Notes under the pieces: model-generated | What the model saw: the letters and a program-made list of their open reading frames with translations, nothing else | What the model was told of the DNA's origin: nothing | Database searches by the model: none | Program-made: the position numbers and the translations under genes | Shown here: positions 55,236 through 64,000 of the stretch, piece after piece | How the letters are laid out: each line of letters starts with the position of its first letter | How positions within the stretch are numbered: position 1 is the stretch's first letter | Origin: Sphingomonas mucosissima | Lineage (GTDB): Bacteria; Pseudomonadota; Alphaproteobacteria; Sphingomonadales; Sphingomonadaceae | NCBI RefSeq assembly: GCF_002197665.1 | Contig: NZ_NBBJ01000001.1 | Location: 434,001-498,000 of the forward strand | Length of the DNA: 64,000 nucleotides | Direction: 5' to 3'

Positions 55236-56297
55236 TTGTCCGTCAACGCAAAGAACTGGCAGGAACTTAAAAAGCCCAACGCGCTCGAGAAAAAGGGCGG
55301 TGATGGCAAACGGAAGGCGACATTCGTTGCCGAGCCGCTGGAGCGTGGCTTTGGCTTGACGCTTGGCAACGCGCTGCGTCGTGTGCTGCTGTCGAGCCTC
55401 CAGGGCGCAGCCGTGACGTCGATCAAGATCGAAAACGTGCTGCATGAATTCTCGAGCCTCGCCGGCGTGCGCGAGGACGTGACCGACATCGTTCTGAACG
55501 TGAAGCAGATCGCGCTGAAGATGCAGGGCGAAGGCCCGAAGCGCCTGCAGCTGTCGGCCACTGGCCCGGCCGAAGTGAAGGCCGGCGACATCGCCGTATC
55601 GGGCGACATCGAGGTGATGAACCCTGAGCTCGTCATCTGCCATCTCGATGACGGCGCAACGTTCAACATGGAACTGACCGCAGACACCGGCAAGGGCTAC
55701 GTCCCGGCGACGGTGAACCGTCCGGCGGATGCGCCGATCGGCCTTATCCCGGTCGATGCGCTGTATTCGCCCGTACGCCAGGTCAGCTACAAGGTCGATC
55801 CCACCCGCGTTGGCCAGGATCTCGACTACGACAAGCTGACGCTGACCCTCGAAACCGATGGCACGGTAACGCCGGAAGACGCGTTGGGCTATGCTGGCCG
55901 CATCCTCCAGGATCAGCTGGCGCTCTTCGTCCACTTCGACGACTCGGCCGTCACGCGCGCTGCGCCGGTCGGTGTGGCAGCTCCTGCCGCGGGTGCTGAG
56001 CCGGCGAGCGACACGCAGCAGATCAATCGTTACCTGCTCAAGAAGGTCGACGAACTGGAGCTTTCGGTACGTTCGGCGAACTGCCTCAAGAACGATAATA
56101 TCATCTATATCGGTGATCTCGTCGGCAAGACGGAGGCGGAAATGCTTCGCACGCCGAACTTCGGCCGCAAGTCCTTGAACGAGATCAAGGAAGTGTTGTC
56201 GTCGATGGGCCTGCGTCTCGGCATGGAAATCCCGGGCTGGCCGCCTGAGAACATCGAAGAGATGGCCAAGAAGCTCGAGCAGGAAATCATGGGCTGA
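55236..56297 (+). CDS. rpoA: RNA polymerase alpha subunit
   Basis: Dimerising subunit for polymerase assembly. NTD has [20 protein letters not shown] and [15 protein letters not shown]; after a linker the CTD has [20 protein letters not shown] and [19 protein letters not shown]. The start is a TTG at 55236 ([15 protein letters not shown]), after CAGGGGACAC. An ATG start would delete conserved residues. 353 residues, somewhat longer than E. coli by linker and N-terminus. Confidence 0.97.
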   Translation: MSVNAKNWQELKKPNALEKKGGDGKRKATFVAEPLERGFGLTLGNALRRVLLSSLQGAAVTSIKIENVLHEFSSLAGVREDVTDIVLNVKQIALKMQGEGPKRLQLSATGPAEVKAGDIAVSGDIEVMNPELVICHLDDGATFNMELTADTGKGYVPATVNRPADAPIGLIPVDALYSPVRQVSYKVDPTRVGQDLDYDKLTLTLETDGTVTPEDALGYAGRILQDQLALFVHFDDSAVTRAAPVGVAAPAAGAEPASDTQQINRYLLKKVDELELSVRSANCLKNDNIIYIGDLVGKTEAEMLRTPNFGRKSLNEIKEVLSSMGLRLGMEIPGWPPENIEEMAKKLEQEIMG

Positions 56298-56304
56298 GCC
56301 TGCA

Positions 56305-56327
56305 CCGGCGCAGCGTGGCTGCGCCGG
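56305..56327 (+). other. rpoA-rplQ intercistronic hairpin
   Basis: Perfect 10-bp stem CCGGCGCAGC / GCTGCGCCGG with GTG loop, 8 bases after rpoA stop. No T-tract. Confidence 0.5.
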
Positions 56328-56497
56328 AGACAGGCCGGCCTGGTCGGCGGGTCGACAATGCCGATCCGGACCGATGGCCAGAAAGCTTCAGGGGCTCCGG
56401 CTTTGCGCCGGGGTGACGTACATTGGGTGGCCCTGGCGTCCCACCTGTCCCGGGGTTCCGTGAAACGGCCCCCTGACGAACGAGAGAAGGACATACC

Positions 56498-56920
56498 ATG
56501 CGTCACCGTGTAGGCGGTCGTAAGCTTCAGCGTACCTCGGCACATCGCGCCGCGCTGTTCCGCAACATGTCGGCCGCGCTGATCAAGCACGAGCAGATCA
56601 CCACCACGCTCGCCAAGGCGAAGGAGCTTCGCCCGTATATCGAGAAGCTGATCACGCTGGGCAAGAAGGGCGGTCTGTCGAATCGTCGTCTTGCCCATGC
56701 TCGGTTGCTTGACGATGCGCAGCTGGTGAAGCTGTTCGAGGTGCTGGCGCCGCGCTACGCCGATCGCAACGGCGGTTACACCCGCGTCATCAAGGCCGGC
56801 ATTCGTGCGTCGGATGCGTCGCCGATGGCGATCATCGAGTTCGTCGATCGTGACGTCTCTGCCAAGGGTCAGGACTCGGGTCCGGTAATGTCGGACGAGG
56901 ACTTCGATCAGGCAGCGTAA
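56498..56920 (+). CDS. rplQ: Ribosomal protein L17
   Basis: 50S protein, last of the alpha operon. [40 protein letters not shown]. 140 residues with an acidic C-terminal tail. A strong terminator follows. Confidence 0.96.
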   Translation: MRHRVGGRKLQRTSAHRAALFRNMSAALIKHEQITTTLAKAKELRPYIEKLITLGKKGGLSNRRLAHARLLDDAQLVKLFEVLAPRYADRNGGYTRVIKAGIRASDASPMAIIEFVDRDVSAKGQDSGPVMSDEDFDQAA

Positions 56921-56949
56921 GGCTCGCTTAGACCGTTAGTCGAAAAGAA

Positions 56950-56981
56950 GGGCCGCGCCGGGAACGGGGCGGCCCTTTTTC
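56950..56981 (+). terminator. Terminator of the ribosomal operon
   Basis: GGGCCGC / GCGGCCC stem (56950-56956, 56969-56975), TTTTT, then CAT. A standard Rho-independent terminator. Confidence 0.85.
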
Positions 56982-56992
56982 ATATGTTAAAC

Positions 56993-57072
56993 CTAGCGGA
57001 AAAACAGGAAGTAGAGGATCAGCACCAGGAAGGCGGAACACCGACCAACCACAACAAACAGCCGCGCTTCAT
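56993..57072 (-). pseudogene. Tiny antisense membrane ORF, apparently frameshifted
   Basis: On the minus strand AAGGAG (57084-57079) lies six bases before an ATG at 57072, an ideal start. As written it encodes only 17 residues ([17 protein letters not shown]). In another frame the same DNA gives [13 protein letters not shown] followed by TAG (56993-56995). One indel would join them into a roughly 26-residue membrane peptide. It could be a sequencing error, a decayed gene or coincidence. Confidence 0.4.
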
Positions 57073-57186
57073 CTCGATCTCCTTGTTGGGGGGAGTCTTT
57101 CCAACGGGCTCTCATGCGAAACGTTCCTGCTATCCGACGAACCTCGCCCTCTTCCGCCGGGCGCTTCGCGCGGCTACAGGCCCGCC

Positions 57187-58740
57187 ATGGAACACCCTGA
57201 CAGCATCCTCATCATCGATTTCGGCAGCCAGCTTACGCAGCTCATCGCCCGCCGGGTACGCGAAGCTGGTGTGTACAGCGAGATCGCGCCGTTTCAGTCT
57301 GCGGCGGACGCATTCGAGCGAATGAAACCAAGGGGCGTGATCCTCTCCGGCGGTCCGGCCTCCGTGGTTGACGAGGGGAGTCCCCACGCTCCGCAAGCTG
57401 TGTTCGACAGCGGCGTGCCGCTACTTGGCATCTGCTATGGGCAGCAGGTGATGAACGCCCAGCTTGGCGGGCGGGTTGAAAAGGGCTATTCTGGCGAGTT
57501 TGGGGAAGCCTTTGTTCAGGTGGATGCATCCTGCGGCCTGTTTGACGGTCTCTGGCAGGAAGGCGAGCGACACCAGGTATGGATGAGCCACGGCGATCAC
57601 GTCGCGGAACTTGCGCCCGGCTTCGCACCGGTAGCTTCCTCCGCCGGCGCGCCGTTCGCGATCACGGCGGACGAAACCCGCCGCTACTACGGCATGCAGT
57701 TCCACCCTGAGGTAGTGCACACGCCCGATGGGGCCAAGCTTATCAAGAACTTCGCGCGCCACGTCTGTGGCCTCACCGGCGATTGGACCATGGCCGAGTT
57801 CCGCGAGACCAAGATCGCGGAGATCCGTGCGCAAGTCGGCGACAAACGGGTCATTTGCGGCCTGTCCGGTGGTGTCGACTCAGCCGTTGCGGCCGTGCTT
57901 ATCCACGAGGCGATCGGCGAACAGTTGACTTGCGTTTTCGTGGATCACGGGCTGATGCGCAGCGGTGAGGCGGAGCAGGTCGTCAGCCTCTTCCGCGGTC
58001 ACTACAATATCCCGCTGGTGCACGTGAACGCGGAAACGCTTTTCCTGAGCGGTCTCGCGGGGATCACTGATCCTGAAGCGAAGCGCAAGTTCATCGGCAA
58101 GACGTTTATCGAGGTCTTCGAGAGCGAGGCGAACAAGGTGGGCGGAGCCGAGTTCCTCGCGCAGGGCACGCTCTACCCGGACGTCATCGAGAGCGTGAGT
58201 TTCACAGGTGGTCCGTCGGTGACGATCAAGAGCCACCACAATGTGGGCGGCCTTCCCGAGCGGATGAACATGAAGCTCGTCGAGCCGCTACGCGAGTTGT
58301 TCAAGGATGAGGTGCGCGAGCTCGGGCGCGAATTGGGGCTCCCCGACATCTTCGTCGGCCGGCATCCGTTCCCCGGGCCCGGCCTTGCGATCCGGATCCC
58401 CGGCGAGGTGACGCGGGAACGCTGCGACATCCTGCGCAAGGCGGACGCGATCTACCTCGAGGAAATCCGGAACGCCGGCCTGTATGATGCCATCTGGCAG
58501 GCGTTCGCGGTGCTGCTCCCCGTGCGGTCGGTCGGCGTGATGGGCGATGGACGCACCTATGACAGCGTGCTTGCGCTGCGCGCGGTGACCTCCACGGACG
58601 GGATGACGGCGCAGGCCTTTGAGTTCCCCGGTGGGTTCCTGCCGCGGGTGGCGACGCGCATCATCAACGAAGTAAAGGGCATCAACCGGGTGACGTATGA
58701 CTACACGTCCAAGCCACCCGGCACGATCGAGTGGGAATGA
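57187..58740 (+). CDS. guaA: GMP synthase (glutamine-hydrolysing)
   Basis: Makes GMP from XMP, ATP and glutamine. The N-terminal amidotransferase has [18 protein letters not shown], the nucleophile in [16 protein letters not shown] (Cys about 84) and [10 protein letters not shown]. The synthetase has the P-loop [15 protein letters not shown] (about 223) and the C-terminal dimer domain ending [14 protein letters not shown]. Length 517 is normal. No close neighbour is related. Confidence 0.97.
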   Translation: MEHPDSILIIDFGSQLTQLIARRVREAGVYSEIAPFQSAADAFERMKPRGVILSGGPASVVDEGSPHAPQAVFDSGVPLLGICYGQQVMNAQLGGRVEKGYSGEFGEAFVQVDASCGLFDGLWQEGERHQVWMSHGDHVAELAPGFAPVASSAGAPFAITADETRRYYGMQFHPEVVHTPDGAKLIKNFARHVCGLTGDWTMAEFRETKIAEIRAQVGDKRVICGLSGGVDSAVAAVLIHEAIGEQLTCVFVDHGLMRSGEAEQVVSLFRGHYNIPLVHVNAETLFLSGLAGITDPEAKRKFIGKTFIEVFESEANKVGGAEFLAQGTLYPDVIESVSFTGGPSVTIKSHHNVGGLPERMNMKLVEPLRELFKDEVRELGRELGLPDIFVGRHPFPGPGLAIRIPGEVTRERCDILRKADAIYLEEIRNAGLYDAIWQAFAVLLPVRSVGVMGDGRTYDSVLALRAVTSTDGMTAQAFEFPGGFLPRVATRIINEVKGINRVTYDYTSKPPGTIEWE

Positions 58741-58958
58741 GGCCCGGCCACTCGGAAGACGAATAGGATTGCCGGGGCGAACTCGACTGCGTCTGGATAG
58801 TCTTAGCGCCCGGGATGTACGGCTCTCCGGATCGAGATTGATCGAAAGCGGCGCTAATCCGCACATATGCGCCGAAGTTGCGGCAAACACCTGCGCAGAG
58901 CGCGTCATGGCAACGGCACAAGCCGCTGCCCCGCGCCAAGTGACAGGGGCGCACAGCG

Positions 58959-60185
58959 ATGCATGGCCGAGCTGCGGTTGGCGAGAACCGGCACGAATCG
59001 GTTCCTAAGAGGCGGCCGATCACGATCGGCTTGCTCTGGCATTCGCTGAATTCGGGGAATCTCGGCGTCGGCGCGCTCACCGTCGCTAATCTGACGATCG
59101 CGCGCGAGGTCGCGCTAGACGCCGGCCTTTCACCTCGCTTCGTGATCATGGGCGCGCGCGACAGGCAGCGGCCCGCCATACCCATGCCGGACTGCCAGAC
59201 CGTTCCGATTGACTGGCGCGCGCTTGGTCCGGGCGGCGCGCTCTGGCGCGCGATGGCCGATGTGGACTGCGTGCTCGATATCGGAGCGGGTGACAGCTTT
59301 GCTGACATTTATGGAGCCCGCCGTTTCTCCTTTCTTTTGATCAGCAAGCTCCTGGCTCTCGCCAGGAACAAGCCCCTGATCCTTTCGCCGCAGACGATCG
59401 GGCCGTTCACGAAGCAAGCCTATATGGCACCCGCGGCGTTTGTGATGCGGCGCAGCCATGCCGTGTACGCGCGCGACGAACTATCGCGCGATGTCGCGCG
59501 GCAAATGGCTCCATCCGTCAGGATCGACCTCGCGGTCGATGTTGCGTTTGAATTGCCGTTCGAGGATCGATCGCACCTTCGTCGTGGACCTCTCCTGCGG
59601 GTGGGTGTGAACCCGTCGGGTCTGTTGTTCAGCGAAGCGGAGCGGGGGAGCAATCGCTTCGGCCTCTCTTATGATTACGCGCGCTTCACCCGGAAATTAC
59701 TCGCGGCGCTTCAGGCGCGCGATGACGTGGAGATCCACCTTGTCCCGCATGCCACCAGCAATGGCGACCCCACCGATGACGACGGTGCGCTCTGCGATCG
59801 ACTAGCTGCCGAGTTTCCGGCTGCGCACCGCGTTCCCAATTTCGGAACGCCTTCGCAGGCGAAGAGCTACATCTCCGGGCTGGACCTGTTGGTGGGGGCG
59901 CGGATGCATGCATGTATCGCGGCATTCTCCGCCGGCGTCCCGGTGGTACCGGTCGCCTATAGTCGCAAGTTCACCGGGCTCTTCGGGTTGCTGGGCTACG
60001 ACACGATGATCCCGGTCAGCGGGGTGGAAGAGGAACAGGCAGTGGCGCTTGCGCTGGAAGCGCTCGCGAACCGAAGCGCGTTGGCCGAAGCGGAGGCCGC
60101 GGGCATGGCAAAGGTTCATGGCTTGCTGGCCGGCTATCGAAACACGCTGCGTTCGACGTTTCTGGCCGTGAGCGCACCCGCGTGA
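58959..60185 (+). CDS. Polysaccharide pyruvyl transferase family protein
   Basis: Predicted CsaB/WcaK-type enzyme that adds ketal-linked pyruvate from phosphoenolpyruvate to surface polysaccharide. Family-like features: GLLWHSLNSGNLGVGALTVA near the N-terminus, DCVLDIGAGDSFADIYG, PLILSPQTIGPF, and the C-terminal LVGARMHACIAAFSAGVPVV. 408 residues from ATG 58959; a later start is possible since the first 20 residues look atypical. First of three overlapping genes. Confidence 0.85.
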   Translation: MHGRAAVGENRHESVPKRRPITIGLLWHSLNSGNLGVGALTVANLTIAREVALDAGLSPRFVIMGARDRQRPAIPMPDCQTVPIDWRALGPGGALWRAMADVDCVLDIGAGDSFADIYGARRFSFLLISKLLALARNKPLILSPQTIGPFTKQAYMAPAAFVMRRSHAVYARDELSRDVARQMAPSVRIDLAVDVAFELPFEDRSHLRRGPLLRVGVNPSGLLFSEAERGSNRFGLSYDYARFTRKLLAALQARDDVEIHLVPHATSNGDPTDDDGALCDRLAAEFPAAHRVPNFGTPSQAKSYISGLDLLVGARMHACIAAFSAGVPVVPVAYSRKFTGLFGLLGYDTMIPVSGVEEEQAVALALEALANRSALAEAEAAGMAKVHGLLAGYRNTLRSTFLAVSAPA

Positions 60186-61438
60186 CGAATGCCTCTCCTA
60201 CCGTCGCTCGCGTTCTCGCCGCCGACCTGTGTAGTGGCTGCGGCCTGTGTGCCGGCGTGTCCTCCGGGGCCATCGTTATGCGGGCGGAGAGCCCCGGTTT
60301 CGCAAGACCAGCGCAGCTTCGCGCGATCACGCGGGGCACCGAGGCGCGGATCGCCGGCAGTTGCCCCGGCAGCGTCGTCTCGCCGTGGCCCAGGGATCAG
60401 CAACGGCATCCATATTGGGGCACGTGGCGACAAACGTTGACGGGCGCAGCGACGGATCCGGAGATCCGCTTCGCCGGCGCCTCGGGCGGCGCCCTGTCGG
60501 CACTCCTGGTTCACGCTCTGGAGCAACGGATGGTCGATCGTGTGCTGCATATCGAGGCTGATCCGGCGCGCCCTACCGGCAATCGCATCCGCTGGTCGGC
60601 AACGCGCGAGGAGGTGCTCGCCGGCGCAGGATCACGGTACGCGTCCTCATCACCCCTGGAGACCATCGAGCGAGCCCTTTCGCGCGGCGGACGCTTCGCC
60701 TTTGTTGGGAAGCCGTGTGACGTCTCCGCGCTTCGGCAGCTCGGGCGATATGATCCGCGGGTGGCAACGCATGTTCCGCTGGCGCTCTCCTTCTTCTGCG
60801 GCGGGCTGCCAAGCAGCGCCGGCGCGGAGGAGGTCGTCCGTTCGATGGGCCTGTCTCCGGAGGAGGTGACGGACTTTCGCTATCGCGGTCATGGTTGGCC
60901 CGGCTTGACGGTGGCGCGCACCGCAGACGGGCGGTCGGGCGAGATGTCCTATGCCGAAAGCTGGGGTAAGCATCTCAGCCGGCAAGTTCAGTTCCGCTGC
61001 AAGATATGCCCGGACGCAGTAGGCGGCGTCGCGGACATCGCGTGCGCGGACGCGTGGTATGGCGATGCCGCAGGCTACCCCAGCTTTGAAGAGCAGGATG
61101 GCCGCAGCCTTATCATAAGCCGTACGGCAGTGGGTGATGCGTTGCTGCAATCCGCCAGGGCAGCGGGCGTCATCGACGCGGCGCCGCTAGCGATTGATGA
61201 AGTCGAGCGGATGCAGCCGGCGCAGGCCCAGCGCAAACGAATGATCGCGGCGCGTACCGCCGCCGTTCTGGCCTGTCTTCAGCCGGTGCCCGTGATGCGA
61301 GACCTGGACGTCGGCAAGGCGGCTAGAGCCGGTCGCCTTTACGACACGGGCCACAACTTCTTGGGCACGCTGCGGCGAGTTCTTGGGTGGTGGTGGCGTG
61401 GCTGGCGTACACCCGCGTCACGGAGGGCGGGGAGGTGA
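60182..61438 (+). CDS. FrhB-type iron-sulfur/flavin reductase-like protein
   Basis: Resembles the beta subunit of coenzyme F420 hydrogenase/dehydrogenase. A ferredoxin-like LCSGCGLCAG (Cys17, 20, 23) with SCPGS is near the start; SGGALSALLVHALE and GRFAFVGKPCDVSALRQL are in the middle, then CKICPDAVGGVADIACADAW with three Cys. Members occur in polysaccharide loci next to pyruvyl transferases; the reaction is unknown there. F420 is not expected in this lineage. GTG at 60182 overlaps the previous stop (GTGA). 418 residues. Confidence 0.82.
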   Translation: MTNASPTVARVLAADLCSGCGLCAGVSSGAIVMRAESPGFARPAQLRAITRGTEARIAGSCPGSVVSPWPRDQQRHPYWGTWRQTLTGAATDPEIRFAGASGGALSALLVHALEQRMVDRVLHIEADPARPTGNRIRWSATREEVLAGAGSRYASSSPLETIERALSRGGRFAFVGKPCDVSALRQLGRYDPRVATHVPLALSFFCGGLPSSAGAEEVVRSMGLSPEEVTDFRYRGHGWPGLTVARTADGRSGEMSYAESWGKHLSRQVQFRCKICPDAVGGVADIACADAWYGDAAGYPSFEEQDGRSLIISRTAVGDALLQSARAAGVIDAAPLAIDEVERMQPAQAQRKRMIAARTAAVLACLQPVPVMRDLDVGKAARAGRLYDTGHNFLGTLRRVLGWWWRGWRTPASRRAGR

Positions 61439-62682
61439 GGCGACGGAACGCAAACCTCCTGGCAGGCGTCGCCTGCCTACTGTCAAGCACCGCTGCAGCG
61501 CAGGCCGATCAAGCGCTAGAACGCACGTTCTCGGCTCCGGCGCGGTCCGTCAAGCTGACCGTCTCCAATGATGTGTTCTACGACACCAACATCGCTCGCG
61601 GGAGCGACGCAGCGGCGCAGCTGCGCGGTCTCCAGAACGAGGACGTCCGTGTCACCCCCACGGCATCGCTCGACATGACGCTGCCGAGGGGAAGGGCGCT
61701 GCTCGCTGTTCGCGGCAGCATCGGCTATGATGCGTACGCCCGAAATGATCGGTTGAACCGCGAGCGGCTGTCCTTCGGAGCCGGTGCGAAGCTGCCACTG
61801 GCCTTCTGCGCTGTCGCACCCGATGTTGCGTTTGCGCGGCGCCAAATCGATCTGATCGACTTGTCGATCGTTCCCGGTGTGGCGGACGCGTCTGCGGAAA
61901 ACGTGCAAATGCTAAAGGAGGTGAGCGCCGCGGTCGTCTGCGGTCCGGAAATCGGCATTCGTCCGGGCGCGCACGTCCGTTATACGACGACGCGAAACAG
62001 TGCGCCATTGCGACGTGGGCAGGACGTGGAGGAACTCCGCTACGGCAGCGAGTTGAACTACGCGCACCCGTTGGTCGGAATCCTGGCGATCTTCGTACAG
62101 CGGCGTGACTTCACCTATGATAACCGCCAGCGACTTGTCGTCAGCTTACCGCCGACGTTCAGCGTCACCAACGCTGGGCTGCGTGTTGATCGGCGCCTCG
62201 GCGCGCGATTGCAGCTTGTTGGGTCGCTCAGCTATGCTGATCTGATGTCGCCCTTGAACGTCCCGGGCGCGCGAAACTTCGATGGCCTGAACTGGAATGT
62301 TTCCGCCACGCTGCGAGTGGGCGGCCGGACACTGCTAGCCGCCGGATCCGATCGCGCGATCACGATCTCGCCTGGTTTCTCTTCGGATTCGGTGCGCCAG
62401 ACCAATCACTTCGGCTCGCTGAGCTATGCCCTGACCCCTTTGGTGCGTGTCGGCGTGGCCGTGTCACGCGCCGAGCGCGACTTCCGCTTGGTTGCCGCGC
62501 CGGTCGGGCTGGCGATCACCAGAGATCGCCTGGACGCGGCAACCGTGCGGATCGATTATGCGAAGCGGCAGGTCAATGTCAGTCTGCGCGGCGCATATCA
62601 GCGGCGCGACAGCCACAACGATTTGTTCGACTTCAAGGGAGCGCAAGCAACGCTGAGCGTCAGCTATATGTTCAAACGGTGA
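61435..62682 (+). CDS. Outer-membrane beta-barrel protein
   Basis: A signal peptide (about 1-24, ending STAAAQA) and then alternating-hydrophobic strands to a C-terminal LSVSYMFKR, an aromatic-rich final strand typical of outer-membrane barrels. No export motif is recognised. GTG 61435 overlaps the FrhB-like gene by four bases (GTGA), favoured over an in-frame ATG at 61387 that would lie inside that gene. 415 residues. Role likely in surface polysaccharide transport; that is inferred from neighbours. Confidence 0.75.
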   Translation: MRRRNANLLAGVACLLSSTAAAQADQALERTFSAPARSVKLTVSNDVFYDTNIARGSDAAAQLRGLQNEDVRVTPTASLDMTLPRGRALLAVRGSIGYDAYARNDRLNRERLSFGAGAKLPLAFCAVAPDVAFARRQIDLIDLSIVPGVADASAENVQMLKEVSAAVVCGPEIGIRPGAHVRYTTTRNSAPLRRGQDVEELRYGSELNYAHPLVGILAIFVQRRDFTYDNRQRLVVSLPPTFSVTNAGLRVDRRLGARLQLVGSLSYADLMSPLNVPGARNFDGLNWNVSATLRVGGRTLLAAGSDRAITISPGFSSDSVRQTNHFGSLSYALTPLVRVGVAVSRAERDFRLVAAPVGLAITRDRLDAATVRIDYAKRQVNVSLRGAYQRRDSHNDLFDFKGAQATLSVSYMFKR

Positions 62683-62687
62683 TTAGG

Positions 62688-62717
62688 GGCACGGCGGCTC
62701 AGCGTAGCCGTCGTGCC
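62688..62717. terminator. Bidirectional hairpin between convergent genes
   Basis: 12-bp arms GGCACGGCGGCT / AGCCGTCGTGCC with loop CAGCGT overlap the end of the minus-strand gene and follow the beta-barrel gene. No T-tract on either side. Confidence 0.4.
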
Positions 62718-62899
62718 ACCAGGATAAGGAGCAGCCCAAGCGCTGCCACGCCGGCCCCGCGATCAGCCCAGGGCCGCTGATCCAGCATGAAACTGGATGA
62801 TGGCCAGTTCACGTAACCAAGTCCCTGGCCGATCCACAGCAGCCCAACCAGGGCAAGCACGGCGCCCAGCGCGATCAGCACCGGGCGCCAGCGCCGCAT
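62699..62899 (-). CDS. Small two-helix membrane protein
   Basis: A 66-residue protein with two hydrophobic helices (LIALGAVLALVGLLWIGQG and VAALGLLLILVARR) and a short polar loop (VNWPSSSFMLDQRPWADRG). It starts one base after the gltA stop and is probably co-transcribed with gltA. Function unknown. Confidence 0.75.
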   Translation of the reverse strand: MRRWRPVLIALGAVLALVGLLWIGQGLGYVNWPSSSFMLDQRPWADRGAGVAALGLLLILVARRLR

Positions 62900-62900
62900 A

Positions 62901-64000
62901 TCAGCGCTCGTCGAGCGAGACGTACGGACGCGCCGTTGGCCCGGTATAGAGCTGACGTGGGCGGCCGATCTTCTGGTCGGGATCGGTGATCATCTCGTTC
63001 CACTGCGCGACCCAGCCCACGGTGCGCGCCAGCGCGAACAGCACGGTGAACATCGACGTCGGGAAGCCGATCGCCGACAGGATGACGCCCGAGTAGAAAT
63101 CGACGTTCGGGAACAGCTTCTTCTCGATGAAGTAATCGTCGCTGAGCGCCAGTTCTTCCAGCCGCAGCGCGGTTTCGAACAGCGGATCGCTGACGTTCAG
63201 CGCTTCAAACACCTCACGCACCGTCTTTTGCATCACCGTCGCGCGCGGATCGTAGTTCTTGTACACGCGGTGGCCGAAGCCCATCAGGCGGAACGGATCG
63301 TTCTTGTCCTTCGCCCGGTTGATGAACTCGGGGATGCGATCGGGGGTGCCGATTTCCTGCAGCATGTTGAGCGCGGCTTCGTTCGCGCCGCCATGCGCCG
63401 GGCCCCACAGGCAGGCAATGCCGGCTGCGATGCACGCGAACGGATTGGCGCCCGACGAGCCGGCGAGGCGCACGGTCGAGGTCGACGCATTCTGCTCGTG
63501 ATCGGCGTGGAGGATGAAGATCCGATCCATCGCCTTCTCGACCGCCGGGTTCACCTCGTAAGGCTCTGCCGGCACGCCAAAGGTCATCTTCAGGAAGTTG
63601 CCGGTGTAGCTGAGCGAATTGTCCGGATATTGGAACGGCTGCCCCACCGAATACTTGTACGCCATCGCCGCGATCGTCGGCATCTTGGCAATCAGGCGGT
63701 GCGACGCGATCGTGCGCTGCGTCGGATCGTGGATGTCGGTCGAGTCGTGATAGAAAGCGGAAAGCGCGCCGACTACACCGCACAGGATCGCCATCGGGTG
63801 CGCATCGCGGCGGAAGCCACGGAAGAAGGTGGCCAGCTGCTCGTGCACCATGGTGTGGCGCGTGATGGTGCTCTCGAACTTGTTCAGCTCGTCGCCCTTG
63901 GGCAGCTCGCCGTTGAGCAGGAGGTACGCGACCTCCATGAAGCTCGACTGTTCGGCGAGCTCGCCGATCGGATAGCCGCGGTGGAGCAGGACGCCCTCAT
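62901..64000 (-). CDS. gltA: Citrate synthase, 5' end beyond the window
   Basis: Condenses oxaloacetate and acetyl-CoA in the TCA cycle. Visible are [19 protein letters not shown], the catalytic-His segments [15 protein letters not shown] and [14 protein letters not shown], and the Asp region [12 protein letters not shown]. The reading frame is open to the right end at 64000, so the first residues are missing; the visible ATG at 63938 is internal. It is the GltA type with an adjacent small membrane gene. Confidence 0.96.
   Translation of the reverse strand, partial: EGVLLHRGYPIGELAEQSSFMEVAYLLLNGELPKGDELNKFESTITRHTMVHEQLATFFRGFRRDAHPMAILCGVVGALSAFYHDSTDIHDPTQRTIASHRLIAKMPTIAAMAYKYSVGQPFQYPDNSLSYTGNFLKMTFGVPAEPYEVNPAVEKAMDRIFILHADHEQNASTSTVRLAGSSGANPFACIAAGIACLWGPAHGGANEAALNMLQEIGTPDRIPEFINRAKDKNDPFRLMGFGHRVYKNYDPRATVMQKTVREVFEALNVSDPLFETALRLEELALSDDYFIEKKLFPNVDFYSGVILSAIGFPTSMFTVLFALARTVGWVAQWNEMITDPDQKIGRPRQLYTGPTARPYVSLDER

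Overview
The window is a GC-rich stretch of an alphaproteobacterial chromosome, most likely from a Sphingomonas-type organism. Three things point there. The S10-spc-alpha ribosomal operon ends ...rpmD-rplO-secY-adk-rpsM-rpsK-rpoA-rplQ with no infA or rpmJ. There is a plant/alpha-type glutamate-cysteine ligase. Several small conserved-looking proteins resemble families I associate with sphingomonads (a DUF4170-type protein, a DUF3618-type protein, secreted proteins with an EIVVC...RIP signature). I saw no rRNA, no convincing tRNA, no CRISPR array and no insertion sequence.

0-8.2 kb (+): housekeeping genes in tight couplings: gshA, a REP-like inverted repeat, nadD-rsfS-rlmH, an EnvC-like LytM protein with the S41 protease ctpA, dsbB-coq7, a secreted hypothetical protein and a DJ-1/PfpI protein. 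8.4-16.8 kb: an accessory cell-surface/secretion block. An Alg14-Alg13-type fused glycosyltransferase (-) diverges from a type I secretion locus: a canonical ABC exporter, a very small RTX protein, a second ABC exporter that is frameshifted and lacks its catalytic motifs, and an HlyD-type adaptor. A secreted protein with two DTG retropepsin motifs plus a PDZ domain follows on the other strand. No TolC-type outer-membrane partner lies in the window. 16.9-24.5 kb (-): a MoxR ATPase, a hypothetical protein, a Phd/YefM-like plus PAS fusion, rpoD-dnaG and a YqeY protein. A hairpin-rich gap precedes the rpoD terminator.

24.5-36.8 kb: carA, a small lipoprotein, carB and greA (+). Next comes a compact minus-strand operon of small membrane or envelope-stress-like proteins (holin_3_6-type, DUF3618-type, DUF4170-type). 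Then eno-ftsB, a MAPEG protein with an amidohydrolase, and an alpha/beta hydrolase (+). 36.8-57 kb (+): the str operon (rpsL-rpsG-fusA-tuf), then S10-spc-alpha from rpsJ to rplQ. A clear sigma70-like promoter lies upstream of rpsL. Nearly all longer spacers inside these operons contain a strong hairpin, and the rpsQ-rplN hairpin has a seven-T tract like an intrinsic terminator.

57-64 kb: guaA, preceded by a tiny antisense ORF with a strong ribosome-binding site. Then comes a translationally coupled three-gene set for surface polysaccharide work (pyruvyl-transferase-like protein, FrhB-type iron-sulfur protein, outer-membrane beta-barrel). Last on the minus strand are a two-segment membrane protein and gltA, which runs off the right end.

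The two parts most worth following up are the type I secretion locus with its mini RTX protein and degenerate second exporter, and the Phd-PAS fusion with a nearby palindrome.
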